A DNA stretch of 64,000 nt from Hexactinellida sp. DTS-2022 (lineage: Eukaryota > Porifera > Hexactinellida), in contig JAPNXP010000001.1 in assembly GCA_028753945.1 (NCBI GenBank), positions 2,408,501 through 2,472,500 of the forward strand, read 5' to 3'. Position numbers and translations under genes: made by a program. Below, piece by piece: positions 47,393 through 59,383 of the stretch. Under the pieces are notes generated by a model. It did no database searches. It saw nothing but the letters and a program-made list of their open reading frames with translations, and had not been told where the DNA came from. How positions within the stretch are numbered: the stretch's first letter is position 1; each line of letters starts with the position of its first letter.

Positions 47393-48990
47393 TCTTTTGA
47401 AAGATTTTCAAACAAAACTGGATCGCTTGTCAGTAAGGGAAATTTTCTTGCAAGTCTACAGAGTATGGCCACCAAGTAATCCAAAGTGCAAGTGTCTATG
47501 AGACGTATTAGATAGATAATAGAACAAAACTGTAATAATCAAACTCATAAGGCTCAGGGAGGTACTTAAACTACTGGGGATGAATCCGGATGATGCGCGT
47601 TATTGTTTTTTTTAATAAAGAGACTTCCTCAAATGTGGGAAACTACTACAATTCATCTGGTATATAAACTCCAACTATATAAAATGTAAATAGTTCTATC
47701 TGTTCTCGCGAGATTATTCAATAGAGGAGACCAGATAAAACTGCGAACATATAGAGGCGCTTCTCAATGAAACTTATCAATTCATTCTCATCGAGTATAC
47801 CTTTGAGTCCAGATTATAAATGTGTTGCATGAGCCATATAATGACCCAAAAATATGAGTGAAGGGAGATGCTGCTATCACATTGCTACATTGTCTGTCAA
47901 TTGTTAATTAGTTACGGAATCATTTAACTTATTTCTATCGAGTATATTAATTAATCATAACACCATAATCGAAGAATATATATTTGTGTTTTTTTTGTGA
48001 AGAAAATTTCATTTTTAACAGGATTAAAATTCTTGTTGATCAAATACCCTTGTTAGTTGTGTATATAACAACTATATGTCCCTTCATACCTCAATTTGAA
48101 GACATCTTGAAAACTATTAATTTGGACCTCATAAATTGTTTATTAACAAATATAATTATTCCATCAAATCACCCGTACTTTAAAATTTGTCACCTTTCTC
48201 AATTCAGGCTTTATCTAATCTAAATCAATTTATATATCTTGATAAACTGATAAATTTCTTAAAATGATTTTAGTCATTTTAATCCAGTAACTCAGTAGAA
48301 AATAATCATACTGATTAGATACTATGCACCTAGAGTAATTCGACCTTGTAGTATCCAATCTGAAATCAGAATTTGTATATTCTAGTTGCCTCATAATGAT
48401 CAGAAATTATATATGCATTTATCTAATTATATAGATAAAAATTTAAATTTAGATTTTAGATATTTTATTTACTTAAAAAATCGTTTAAATTAACATCGAT
48501 GTTGAAGCATCTACAAAGGTTAATATGTGGCTAGAAGCTTGAATGTATTACTACAAATTATTGTTGTTCATGTACTTTTTGGCCGGTTCTTCATAATAAA
48601 AGAATCTGACTTAATCGGTTCAAAATTTTATCGACTAAATAATAAAAATTACACGTTTAGAGCGCCATATGTGTATTTACTAACAAATACTAACCTACCA
48701 TGAAAGTTTCCCTACATTTCAATTTACAACCTTTAGCGATCTTTTGACTATTAATATTTTTGGTCAATTTTATACAATTTGAATGTAGGAGTAACTCATC
48801 TGTATTATGCGGATTCATGTAATTTGGTATTTAGTTGAAACTCCTAGGTAGTGGATTAGAGAATAGCGGGCTGGTAAATAAAAAAGTTTCTGGTAGAATG
48901 GATGAAAATGTAACGGAAATGGTTATACTCGCTGTTATGAGTGTATCCTGAAGAACAAGGTAAATGTATGTCATAATTAAAAGCGCCCAG
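47393..48990. other. No gene recognised
   Basis: AT-rich intron sequence with no paired termini or coding that I can support. Confidence 0.35.
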
Positions 48991-50190
48991 CTCAGACTGT
49001 TATGAGTTAATACACGTTTGACTGATGTGCCTCATATAGGAGTCCGGAGAAGCCTGCAACTCTCGTGGTGAATCATGAATACCTGAATATTTGGCAGAAT
49101 ATGGTGAAGAAAATGGATTACATTAGCTGTCATTATAGGTTCATCAAACTCATGCGGTGAATGGATAGCCTGGTTTTCTATTTCATCTGCGTGTTGAAGT
49201 AACCTAATGACAACAATTTATAAATATTTAAATACAGTATATCTAAGTTGTATAGTATACTTACGTTATCATTCCTTCCTCCGTAGTACTTACCTGCCAT
49301 TTCACCGGGAATTCCTAAATCTCCCATGCCTTTCACAGGTTCCCTTCCAAATAGTATGCGGTTAGGGCTATTGCTTGTAATGTTGAATGAGGGCTAGTGT
49401 TATTTGAGTGCTGTACAATTGGAATGTACTTAACCCATCAATCATAATTCGCTTGTCTCATTAGGGAACTTATCACACGTTTGATTACTTGGTTCACTCT
49501 CTCCACAGACCCTTGTGACTGGGAATGTCTGGGTTTACCATGAATAATTTCGATGCGGCCACAAATCTCTTATCATGGTAGCTATATTTATGTTCTTAAA
49601 CTCTCTACCATTATAATTTTGGAGAATATGAGGTGAGCCGACGAGAGAGAATATCTCAAAGAGGGTACGGGATACTTCTTCAGCAGATTTGTGAATTAGC
49701 GGACGGACGACTACAAACTTACATTGTGATCTTGGTACACCAAAAGAAATTATAGGGTCTGTGAGCTTGATCCGTGTTTTGGAATTCTATTAAATCAACT
49801 TGGCCTCTCGATGCGAAGTATGGACTGTGTATAGGCTTAACAGTGGTACCTTTAAGATACTTTTGCCTTTATTATGTTGACACTCTTGACAGAGGTTGAC
49901 ATAATGTTGCACTACGGCCTTCTAGTATCCACAATATCGCTTTTTAAGTACGATAATCATTCGATCTCTTCCTAGATGCTTCTCACCTTCACAATGTTCG
50001 CGGGAGTATACCTCAAAAATTTCTTCCTTCGCTAGAACTCGAAGAAGCGTAGATGTATCAGAACTACATTGGTACAGTATCTGACAGGATTAGCGCTGCT
50101 TCACGGTGTTCTTTTTCTGTATCCTGTAGATTCGCTATCTAGCTGCTGCAGAAGTATTGTGAGATGGCGCAGAAAATATATTAACTATCT
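48991..50190 (-). pseudogene. Third Ginger/KRBA2-like integrase relic
   Basis: Minus strand, in several frames. HCEGEKHLGRDRMIIVLKKR and YVNLCQECQHNKGKS form the HHCC motif (about 50000-49860). GQVDLIEFQNTDQAHRP carries the first D. EEVSRTLFEIFSLVGSPHIL is followed by QNYNGREFKN, where the second catalytic D is replaced by Y. SQGSVERVNQVIKRVISSL keeps E (about 49520). NNTSPHSTLQAIALTAYYLEGN follows. A 61-bp spliceosomal intron is readable at 49204-49264 (minus-strand gtaagt...cattag), after which LLQHADEIENQAIHSP continues. No terminal repeats were found; the gene is dead. Confidence 0.8.
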
Positions 50191-50227
50191 CCGAGATCTG
50201 TTCTCGCGATAGAATAACGCTGTTTTT

Positions 50228-50247
50228 GTTGTTGTTGTTGTTGTTGG
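50228..50247 (+). repeat. (GTT)n microsatellite
   Basis: gttgttgttgttgttgttg, next to the start of the integrase relic. Confidence 0.8.
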
Positions 50248-50279
50248 CATTGACAAGATTTTTTAAATTGCAATTCATG

Positions 50280-50561
50280 ATTTGCATTTGGTGCAACATT
50301 CGACAATGTGTCATTTATATCATTAAATAAATAGGAAATCTAGTCTCACATTATATACCATTCCTGAATATTTACTTCATGTAAAATCAAAGGCAATTAT
50401 AACAGGACATTGACCCCCATGTCTGGTTACAAGTGCCTTTGCAATTTAGTGCAACATTGACAATGTGTCAATTATATGATTAAATAAATAGGAAATCTAG
50501 TTTCACATTTATATACCATTCCCGAATATTGACTTCATGTAAAATCAAAGGCACTTGTAAC
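50280..50561. repeat. Direct duplication of about 115 bp plus inverted termini
   Basis: gtgcaacattcgacaatgtg to caaaggca at 50291-50392 is repeated at 50441-50553. Between them lies cattgacccccatgtctggt, the inverted end of the hAT family at 50562. This suggests that a second copy inserted at an equivalent site and mostly deleted. Confidence 0.7.
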
Positions 50562-50891
50562 CAGACATGGGGGTCAAGCCTTTCAAAAGAGCTTAAGTTC
50601 ATGCGCATCCCTTATCAGAATGGCTTAAGCCCAAGCCCTTTTATAAAAAGGGCTTAAATCCAAGCTCAAGCCCTTAATGATGGGCTTAAGTCCGGACTTA
50701 AGTCTTCTATTCTGATATTTAGAAATCCCTACCGTATTTTATTGAATAAGTGCCTAGAAAAGGGGCTTGAAAAGGGCTTGAAGCTCATCTATAAAGGGCT
50801 TAAGTCCAAGTCCGGACTTAAGCCCTTCTATTAAAGGAGGACTTAACTCCGGATTTAAGCCTTCTCAAAGATGGGCTTGGCCCCATGCCTG
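50562..50891. mobile_element. hAT element of GGCTTAAG repeats
   Basis: cagacatgggggtcaagcc / gggcttggccccatgcctg; flanks CTTGTAAC / CTTGTAGC (7 of 8). The interior is gggcttaagtcc-type repeats in both senses. 330 bp. Confidence 0.85.
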
Positions 50892-50899
50892 CTTGTAGC

Positions 50900-52249
50900 T
50901 ATACAACACAGTGGTTTAGAACCAAAGAATAGGGAAAAATAGAATTCGTTTCTAAGCGATTCAATTGATTACTTATTGTTTGAATAAAGCTCATTTCAAA
51001 TTTCTAAGCAATTGAGTGCCTAGAAGCAATACAATTGCACTCCAAATATGCATGATCATTTTAGCTGAAATTGTAGTTCTAGATAATTTTAAATTTAGCT
51101 TCACTTCAAATACAAGCGAGAACATTTTATAACTATCCATTACGACAAATTAAGTTTAGTTTATACATTTCAAGTATGCTGAAACTGAATAACCTGTTTT
51201 CATTAATGTATTTTCACAATATTTCGTTTGAGAAATCAAATTCTATATCTGTTGTTACATTTGCATCAAATTTTAATTGATAAAAACTCAAAAGTGCCCA
51301 TAATAGTAAACTTCACAAAACTTCAATTAGATATTGATACAAGATATCCTTAACTATATCTAAATTCATAGTTTAAACTGACACGCCCCGAAACAGTGCG
51401 CAACATTAAACATTTTAGCGAATTCCATTGTCACTTTGTGTTGCTATGAAAATGCTAAAACTAATTATTCGCTACTATTCAGTAGTATATCTTATTTGGT
51501 TACCCAAATGTATGTAAATATTGTATATTAAGAACAACTGAGCACTTAAGTACAATTTCATCAATGAGAGCAGCGAACTATGAACTCATATTGGGATTTT
51601 GATATTGAAGCAAGTTAGTTAGTTTTGCACAATTCGGAGGTTATTTAGTGTGATGCGCAAGTGACAGCTATGCTAGAAAAAGTCATCTAGGGCTTATATG
51701 AGTTCTAATACACATTATAATTACATTCAATAACCATCTACCCCCTTAACATGAGTGTACAAATCCTTATATCCTTTGGGGGCCGGACTTTTACGAAATA
51801 TTCCCAATGTTCAAGATATTTTAACAATAACTGTGGGTGAGTATTAAAAGATTGTTAACAAACCAAAAAAATTGTGTTTAATTGATTTACAACAAATCGC
51901 CCAGAACTAAACATAAAAGAGTGAATACATCATTTTTGACGATACCATTCAATTCGCAGCTATCAATAACCCATATGCATTTAATACATTTCATATGTCT
52001 ATCTGCAACCAGGATACCTATTCTTTACTAACTCCCAATTTAAACCACTGTGTACAAGTGATCAACACTTTAACTGCTTAAGAACGTAAAAAAATTCTGT
52101 TTGAGAATTGCTTTGAGAATGAGATTTCTATTTGAATATGTATAATTTATTGCATGCGAAAGTAGATCAAAGGTATTACAATCAAAAATCTAGCTATACT
52201 AATACAAAGATATTACTTATTTGATGAATAATATTCTAATGTATTGGAG

Positions 52250-52255
<6 letters not shown>
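50900..52255. other. No gene recognised
   Basis: AT-rich intron sequence without visible features. Confidence 0.35.

Positions 52256-52279
<24 letters not shown>
52256..52279. repeat. (TA)n microsatellite at a Ginger insertion site
   Basis: Run of tatata immediately before TGTTACA; the other end of the element also abuts tatatatatata, so the element landed in the repeat. Confidence 0.85.
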
Positions 52280-52283
<4 letters not shown>

Positions 52284-52491
52284 ACAATAAATTCGTGAAT
52301 TCAGGGAATTCATGAATTTACTGAAATTTCAGTAAATTCATGAATTCCCTGAATTCACCCGGGAAATTCACGAATCCCCTAAAATTCCAGGAAATTCAGG
52401 AATTTCCTGACCATTATAGAGACATAAAAACACAAATATTAAGATAGAAATGATGAAGGAAAATTATAATATATATACATACCGTATTTCC

Positions 52492-52578
52492 TTGAATAAA
52501 CGCCCCCCTTGAATAATCGCCCCCCTGAGGTAGGCTTGAAATTAATAATTGCCGCGGCTACTATTCAAAGAAATACGG
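52492..52578. mobile_element. TA-flanked miniature element (CCGTATTTC ends)
   Basis: ccgtatttccttgaataaac / attcaaagaaatacgg with TA on both sides (52490-52491, 52579-52580). Includes two gaata(a)-cgccccc repeats. 87 bp. Confidence 0.75.
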
Positions 52579-52705
52579 TACATGCATAGAAGAGCAATAT
52601 TCAATTAAAAGTAAGGAAATCAAACTATAATAATGTAATATTAATTGATAAAAGTAATCAGGACTATTATATCATGAGTCACATCAATATAATTTTTTTG
52701 GACAA

Positions 52706-54246
52706 TTACTTATTAGGACAGTTTAGGCTACTGTGACACCTGCTATTACACTGTAGCCTAGCTTTAAAGCATTTGCATCTCTTGGTCTGGCATTTCTTGG
52801 AATCTTGGCAGTTGCATTTGGTAAAGCCTTGACCTCCTGTTTTAGATTCTGCAATAACTGCAGATCTTAGTGAAACGGACTGCTCCTGGTTAACATGATC
52901 CAAGGTTAACAATTTCTGTGGGCAAAGATCAAACTGATTGCGGGAATATAAACCTTTAGGATTCCAGATTTTACTGCAATCCTGTACTGGTCTCTCTCAT
53001 CCCTGTACAGAATGACTCCTAGAATGTTCCTGGGGTCTCCTCTTCCACGATCTACAGAAGGAATTGGAACAGCCACATTGTCTCCAGGGCTTCCAGGTTT
53101 GCATTGGATGTGGCTGCGCTTTACCATCCTCTCTGCTTGTGATAATTGCCCAGCACTGGCTTCTATCCTCCTCCTCTTGATCTCCTTCTTGTGCTCCTCC
53201 ACAATTGCAACTGGAGATGGTTCATCAGTTACTGGGTGGGGAGAGTCAGGGAGATACAGGGATGGAAGGGAAGGGGAGACTGGTGGCAGTTCTGCAGATG
53301 GCAGCTCAGGGGAGGCAGGTGCCTGGGAGGTTGGCAGATCAGTAGATGGCCCAGGGGAGACTGGTTGCTGGTCAGTTGAAGGCCCAGGGGAGGCTGGTGG
53401 CTGGGATGATGCAGATGCAGTTACTAAAGCAATCAAATCATCCTCAGATTGCATTCTCTCAATGATCTCCTGTGGTAAGGAAGAGGATGTTAATCCAATA
53501 CGTGCATCACCCCCAAACAAAGCAGAGTATGGGGAGCACTTAATCCCTGCATGATGGGCTGTGTTCTTCTGAAATTGGACAAACTTAATCCCAATGGTCC
53601 AATCCTGCGTGTTGTTTTCAGACATCCAGGCAACTAGCATGTCCTTGATGTCACCATTGGCTCTCTCTACAGATCCTTGGCTCTGTGGATGCCTGGGTTT
53701 TCCATGAACAATTGTGAGATCAGGCCATAGGTATTTCAGTTCAGAGATGACTTGGGAAGTAAACTCAGAGCCATTGTCACTCTGAAGAATTGCAGGTGCA
53801 CCCAGGAGTAGAAATATGTCCATTAGATGATAAGCCACCTCACTAGCTCTTTTAGAAGTTAGAGCTCGTAATACACAAAATTTGGTCAGATGGTCCTGGT
53901 AAACCATAATCCACTTGTGTTTATCAGATTGCAAGGACTGCATGTCAATCAAATCTACCTGGCCCCTGGATGAAAATTCCTTTGTCAAAATAGGATTGAA
54001 TACAATCCCTTTTGTCATTGGACGTTTCCTCTTCTTCTGGCATTCCTCGCAGTGAGACTTGTAGAACTCTACAGCTTTGCAGGTGATGTTGGCATACTTC
54101 TTGTTCAATTCCTTCAGCATTCTGTCCCGCCCTCCATGCCCAGTTGTGGTGTGGGCTCTCTTGAGGACATCATATGAGTCCTCAATTGTAGAGTAGTACA
54201 ATGGAGTGTCAGTGGGAGCTTTACGTTTACGGATTAGCTTCTCCAC
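52706..54246 (-). pseudogene. Ginger B transposase (KRBA2-like integrase), one frameshift
   Basis: Cut-and-paste transposase with a retroviral-integrase fold. Numbered from the GTG at 54246: HHCC zinc-binding motif H32-x4-H37...C66-x2-C69 (TTGHGGRDRMLKEL, CEEC); catalytic D98 (GQVDLIDMQS), D157 (LQSDNGSEFTSQ) and E194 (QGSVERANGDIKD), all present; then KNTAHHAGIKCSPYSALFGG, a Pro/Ser-rich linker (about 275-345, repeated SPGPSTD), and RNILGVILYRDERDQYRIAV. Near 52955 the frame shifts. The other frame continues LYSRNQFDLCPQKLLTLDH into a Cys-rich CXC-like tail (CNCQDSKKCQTKRCKCF...CPNK) ending at 52706. Upstream exon: 54536-54808. The catalytic residues are intact and damage is minimal, so it is young. 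Confidence 0.88.
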
Positions 54247-54535
54247 ATCACCACACTGTAGAATTTCATATTTGTTAGAAAAAAATTAAATAAAGATAGT
54301 AAATTCAGAAGGGCATAAAACATTTCAAAATTATGATAAAATCATAACAAAAATCATTTTAGAGGTCGGAAAGGTATAAAATGTAAAATATTACAGAATC
54401 ATTGCAGAAATGAAATAAAGGTGAATTTCGGAAGTGGTTAAAACATTATAAACAGTATAAAATTATAACAGAAATTAAATTAAAGTCTGGAATATATTGA
54501 AATAAATACATGGCGATAATACATTATAAAATTAC

Positions 54536-54808
54536 TTACTTGGTCAACAGGTAAAATTCCTTCCTAGTTTTGTTTTTCTCCTTGGGAGCAGCTTCTCTGA
54601 CTTCCTCCAGTAGCTGGTAGTAATCTGATTTGGGCAATAGCAGACTCTTGCCGTCCCCATGTAACTTAATCATAGCATCTTTATATGCTTGCTCAGACAT
54701 GTTCAGACTGTGAAGGATTTTCAGGTAATGCCAGACATACTGGATTACCCAGGATTTATACACAAGAAAGCCCAAACAAGTGAAGCCTTCTGAGACCAAA
54801 GAAGTCAC
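54536..54808 (-). CDS. Ginger B transposase, N-terminal exon
   Basis: Minus strand, SEQAYKDAMIKLHGDGKSLL, EEVREAAPKEKNKTRKEFYL ending LLTK. A consensus donor (gtaagt) follows ttgacca(a). The text upstream of the next exon reads KYEILQCGDVEKLIRK in frame, which is what the family has after the 'FYLL' block, but no clear AG acceptor precedes KYE. The splice site may be mutated or non-standard. The intron spans about 54260-54537. There is a candidate start codon at 54697 (LNMSEQAYKD); residues before it may not be coding. Confidence 0.65.
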   Translation of the reverse strand: MTSLVSEGFTCLGFLVYKSWVIQYVWHYLKILHSLNMSEQAYKDAMIKLHGDGKSLLLPKSDYYQLLEEVREAAPKEKNKTRKEFYLLTK

Positions 54809-55129
54809 TTAAGTAACGTGATGAAAGAGCATCCAGTCACTTTCATTGTGTGAAGCCACTAAATGTATTGTGAAGCCACCTTTTGAGATTGCATGTAATT
54901 CACATATTTTCTGAAAGTACCAGTTAGCCTCAGTAAATATGTGTATTGAAGAGGGCTATATTTCAGCAAATTCCTGAATTTCCTGGAATTTTAGGGGATT
55001 CGTGAATTTCCCGGGTGAATTCAGGGAATTCATGAATTTACGGAAATTTCAGTAAATTCATGAATTCCCTGAATTCACGAGTTTACTGTAACATATATAT
55101 ATATACTTCTACTATTCTCTGATAAGCAG

Positions 55130-55844
55130 GAAATTCAATACCACTTGGAATTAAAAGTTGACGTAAACTCGCATATTTCCTTTTACCAATTTCCAAAAAA
55201 TCAAGAAGAAACTACGACTTATCAATCGGAACATTTTTCGTTATCGCATCACTAAAATCTCCAGCATAGGAAATCTTTTTGGATATCTGAGCTAACTGAC
55301 GGTTATCGTCTTGATTGGATAGCAATTGTAATACAATAGCTGCGATTGAAATTTCTGACATGTCTTCAATTTCTGCAATTTCTTTAATGCACTCCAGTAA
55401 ATTTAGAGAGGCGTGATCTCTGATGTTTCAAAGAAACCCTATCGAGACTCTTTCTATGGATAGGTCTACTTTCATCAGGCACAGAGGACGTAGTAAAGTC
55501 AGCTGGAGTTGATAGACGACTCTTTTTTAGTCATAATTAAAATCGATTTGTGAATTCCACCATTCTCCATCCAATTCGTCAACTGACTTCCTTCCTTTCC
55601 TCACATTATTACGAACCCTCCATAGCAATGATTGCAAGGCACTATTATTTGTTCCAACAGACTCTTCAATTTCAGTCATTGCTGCTTGAATATTGAATTC
55701 ATGCGACTTCAAAATCTTTGCCAAATCAAGTCTGGTCTTGGGGATATTCCGATCACTAGCTGCTATTTTAGATAAATGCACAAAAAATGAATTAAAATTG
55801 ACGCGAATTATGGCCACTACTATCTTAAACAATATATATATCAC
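55130..55844 (-). pseudogene. Second Transib/RAG1-like transposase fragment
   Basis: Minus strand. VRNNVRKGRKSVDELDGEWW (about 55620-55560), then RSRLSKF, LLECIKEIAEIEDMSEISIA, AIVLQLLSNQDDNRQLAQIS, DAITKNVPIDKS, and FLEIGKRKYASLRQLLIPSG then IEFPAY. These match in order the 23833-24389 copy (SRLAVLLEHINFL, SLQLVSNE, SLEIGATNYSELKRILKSEG, LPSY). It is broken by stops and frameshifts and cut off just where the Ginger B element begins (55093). The remainder of the gene was not found beyond 52280. Confidence 0.7.
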
Positions 55845-56460
55845 ATATGAAACAGAAGTATCAAATAAGTTGGTGGTTACAATGAATATTGAATTGCACA
55901 GTTACCAAAATGAGACTTGGAATCTTGCATAGTAACCGAATGCTCTTATTGGAATGTAGTATAATTTTTTTATTTGCGGAGCGAACCGGTGGTTGTGACT
56001 TTGTATACTAATTTTACATACATTAATTTATCTTCTGAAAGTATATTCAATTTGCATTTCTTTGCATAATGGTGTTTCCGCACACTTCAAATATCTAGAT
56101 TTGTTACAATTTGTTTAATTTTACAGGTGATATTAAAAATAATATTTTCTTGGAAAAATATTTAAGCTACACTACTATGATAAAAAAATACAGTTTCAGA
56201 ATATTTAAATTACTAATCTAAATTTAGTAGACAGAAAAAATTGCCACAATAACATAATTATATTGACTCTAGTAGAATACCTTATTTCAAATTCCAACAA
56301 AACCGCAAATGGAACTAAATAACTGCTATGTTTGAAGGCAATTTTTATATACTTGTAGGCTTTAGATAAGCTGCAAATTTGAAATTTAGAACACTATGGC
56401 AATCAAATAACAATAAGCAAGCTGGAAAACACAATAATACAGACCTCAATAATTGGTCTA
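55845..56460. other. No gene recognised
   Basis: AT-rich intron sequence between two element relics. Confidence 0.35.
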
Positions 56461-56491
56461 TTCCCTGCCATAAGCTACTGTGGAATACATG

Positions 56492-57223
56492 AAGTGGTGG
56501 ATTAAGGGGGGGGACGGATTGGGCGGTCGCCCGGGGCCCGAGCCTAAAGGGGGCCCAATACAAAGCGGTAATATTTGTATTGAGAAATGTATTGCATTAT
56601 ATAAATGTTTGAGTAGTGAAGCATTAACATGATGATGATAGTTTAATTGAGTTTGAACAGTGAAGCAACTTTACTTTTAACTTTTCGAGTCTAAATATAT
56701 TCTCCACTTCACAGTAATGCATCCTATTCACAAGTCGGGGGCAACTAAAAGAAAAGAAAGTCACCTTCGCGAAGAGCAACTAAACAAGAAACGTCTAAAC
56801 TTCCTAAACTAGACACATTCTCTAACTTACAATCACAATCCCAAGAGTTTACAGCCGAGGACTATTAGCTTTCTACTTCAACATATTCCTTTGTACCTCT
56901 TAGCCATTCATTTCTATCTAATTAAAACGAATTACTTGCAGTATGGGACTCCAGTTTTATCGAGTCAGAGTATCAAGTTCCTGAGGTTGTATAAGAACAA
57001 CACGCTTTTAACTCAGAAAGAAAACAAACTTGTAAATAACATTGGGTTGTGGGACGATATATCAGAAGAAATACGAAATCGTTGGATTGCAGAAGGTAGT
57101 GAAGATTGTAGAAACATTTGTAAGGACCCTGTAGGATTATATTCAGGGGTGTCCTCAAAGAAACTCCTAAAGGCCCGTGGTTGATGTCCACCTGGGGCCC
57201 AATATACCCTTAATCCGTCTCTG
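56492..57223 (+). mobile_element. hAT element remnant with zinc-finger-type transposase scrap
   Basis: Starts aagtggtggattaagg (decayed cagtggcgg...) and ends cccttaatccgtctctg, exact 8-bp duplication AATACATG (56484-56491, 57224-57231). ggggcccgagcctaaag and ctggggcccaata occur near the ends. About 56735-56820 encodes GATKRKESHLREEQLNKKR, the start typical of ZMYM/TTF-type hAT transposases; the rest is lost. Inserted in the THAP domain coding region. Confidence 0.85.
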
Positions 57224-57340
57224 AATACATGCTCTCCTCCCGGGTGTAAGTTTAACTATAATCCAGAAGATCATATTCCTGTATTCCGAATGCTTCAACA
57301 ACCGGATGAACTAAGAGAGTCTTGGCTTCGAGCTCTGCAT

Positions 57341-58047
57341 CAGAGTGGACCATGGGTCAACATTGGTGACCCATGACCCATCGCATTTGTTACTCATGAC
57401 ACATTGACCCATGACCCATCGAGTGACCCATTGACCCATGAAGTAACGTCTTGACCCATCGCGTTACCCATTGACTTTTTTAAATATCTATTTTTTAATA
57501 TCTAAACATTATGTAACACAATCCTACTTTAAATATATGTATACGTGACCTTCGATATATAAGGCCTGAGTTCTAAGCGAAAATTCGTGTATCATGGATT
57601 ACTTAAAAAAGTGCATTGAAAAATGGAGAATTGATCTTATTCCAATAATTAGCGATGATAGAGCTGAAAAGTGTATTATAACTATATAGGAATATGGTAT
57701 CCAGGTCTACATAGCACCCTCCAGAATTGTGATAATACACTTTTCAACTCTATCATCGATAATTATTGGAATGAAGATCAATTCTCCATTTTTCAATGCA
57801 CTTTAAGTAATCCATGGTTCAAACCAGCACTCAGGCCTTTTATATCGAAGGTCACGATGTATAATACTTGTCAATCAATCAGTTTTGTCAGACTTCTAAT
57901 ACCTAAGAAATACCCTGTAATGTTTCTGGGTTAATTTGATTCGTATTATAACTCGACGAACATCGAAATTCCAAATGCGTCATGGGTCACAGAGCCGTGA
58001 CCCATCACCCATCTGACCCATGACTCATCGACCCATGGTCCACTCTG
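57341..58047. mobile_element. hAT non-autonomous element full of TGACCCA repeats, copy 2
   Basis: cagagtggaccatgggtc / gacccatggtccactctg, exact 8-bp duplication CTCTGCAT (57333-57340, 58048-58055). Same family as 11496-11917 but enlarged by the nested fold-back 57537-57864. It splits the THAP domain. Confidence 0.93.
57537..57864. mobile_element. Long fold-back element nested in the hAT copy
   Basis: Arms of about 130 bp: tacgtgaccttcgatatata... to ...gtgtattata, mirrored by ataatacac... to ...tatatcgaaggtcacg. The centre, about 60 bp with gaatatggtatccaggt, is shared with 24975-25035, as is the inner part of the left arm. Confidence 0.88.
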
Positions 58048-58400
58048 CTCTGCATAGGGAAGATGTAGATAATCTGAAAACTGTTTTGTATGCGTGAAGC
58101 ATTTATAGAAGAGGATATTGAGTACACCCACAAAGTTCCTAACGGAGATGGGACTTACCGCGAGCTTTCACTCAAAAATCCCAAGTTAAAAGATTGGACA
58201 GTACCAGTTTACATACCACGTTGTCCTTCATATTACTCTTCACGACTACTACTAACGCAGACGTCTCTCCTTCGATTCGAAAGAAGATGAACTACTCCAA
58301 CATGCTGTAGCACTTAGCTTGACATCACAGACTGAAGAGGAGAAGTATTTGATACACACTTTTCAGGATTTGATAGTTAAGTTAAGGTTAAATTACCCCA

Positions 58401-59383
58401 CGTGAATGAAAGTTCTTGTATTAATCTGTAATTGTGAGAAATATATACCTATACGATACAAATCAATAAACCAAAAAGAAAATGTCCCTATCTATTATAC
58501 TTTTTATTTTTTGTCGGTTTCAAAATTTGGCTAATACAAATCTCCCATAGGGCGATTTCCAAAAGTGGTGGTAGATATTATGCGGTAATTTGGCAATGCG
58601 GCCATCAATGTTTGTTATCAGAATCAATATTTAAAGATTATAAGCGTAAGGAGTTGGTAGACGGTTTACATTTTTGAATTATGACTTGGAATTTTTTTAT
58701 CAAGCATTTAATCAAATTTCGCATAAAAAGATGACCTTTTTATTAATTTTTTGGTTTCAAAAGGTCGCAATATTTTTTATTTAGATCTTATCAAAATTCT
58801 AAACCGCCCACCAACCGCCCATAACGATGATCTATCTGATAGATCACACAGTACAGGTCTTTAGCAAATAATGATCTTGCAAACCTCACACTTATCAGGT
58901 GGAGTCTGAAAAAATCCCCCTATGGGACTTTTGTATTAGCATAACACTGCAAGCCCAATAATTTCGAATTTATAGAAGATAATTAGATTTCGTTTTCAGT
59001 TTCGATATAGCTATAATGTCTTCCATCATATATGTGAAATTCAAACTCCCACCTTCAAAACTAAATTCATGTGTTTTTTTGGTGAATCTGCCGTAATTTA
59101 ACCTTAACTTTTATTTCTTTACCTAATTGGTCATTATGGTTTCCGAATGAGCAGAGTCTAATTTTTATGCGTCCTTACTTGCTGAATTCCAATATTTTGG
59201 TCGATGTTTACTTGATTGTTGAATCCAATTTGTCTATTAAAGCATTTTATAACATTGATGTTATCCCTCTCTCTACATGCTCTATAAGTGATACTCGACT
59301 ACTTGAGTCAATTTTAAGTTAAATTTATGAATTTTCTCACCAGCCTAGCTCCTCTAATACCTCTAATACCGAATGTACAAACG
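58401..59383. other. Probable intron of the P-element relic; no other gene
   Basis: Between the coiled-coil-like part and the catalytic core. AT-rich with an ccccctatggg / cccatagggc pair (about 58548 and 58916) in inverted orientation that could mark a decayed miniature element. Confidence 0.4.

Larger units (their letters stand above)
52280..55093 (-). mobile_element. Ginger1-type DNA transposon B (2.81 kb, nearly complete)
   Basis: Ends TGTTACA...TGTAACA (the Ginger TGT/ACA rule), flanked by TATA on both sides, consistent with a 4-bp target duplication in a TA repeat. Inverted ends of about 130 bp (52280-52408 and 54965-55093) each contain a 64-bp palindrome (52295-52358, perfect; 55015-55078, one mismatch). 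It carries one minus-strand gene (54808 to 52706). A small element is nested at 52492-52578. Confidence 0.92.

Noticed and set aside
53012-53554. 180-aa + strand frame rich in Gly/Ser
   Set aside because: It is the antisense shadow of the Pro/Ser-rich linker of the Ginger B transposase.
52706-54246. Integrase as part of a gypsy-type retrotransposon
   Set aside because: There is no reverse transcriptase, protease or LTRs; inverted TGT/ACA ends and the CXC-like tail fit Ginger DNA transposons.
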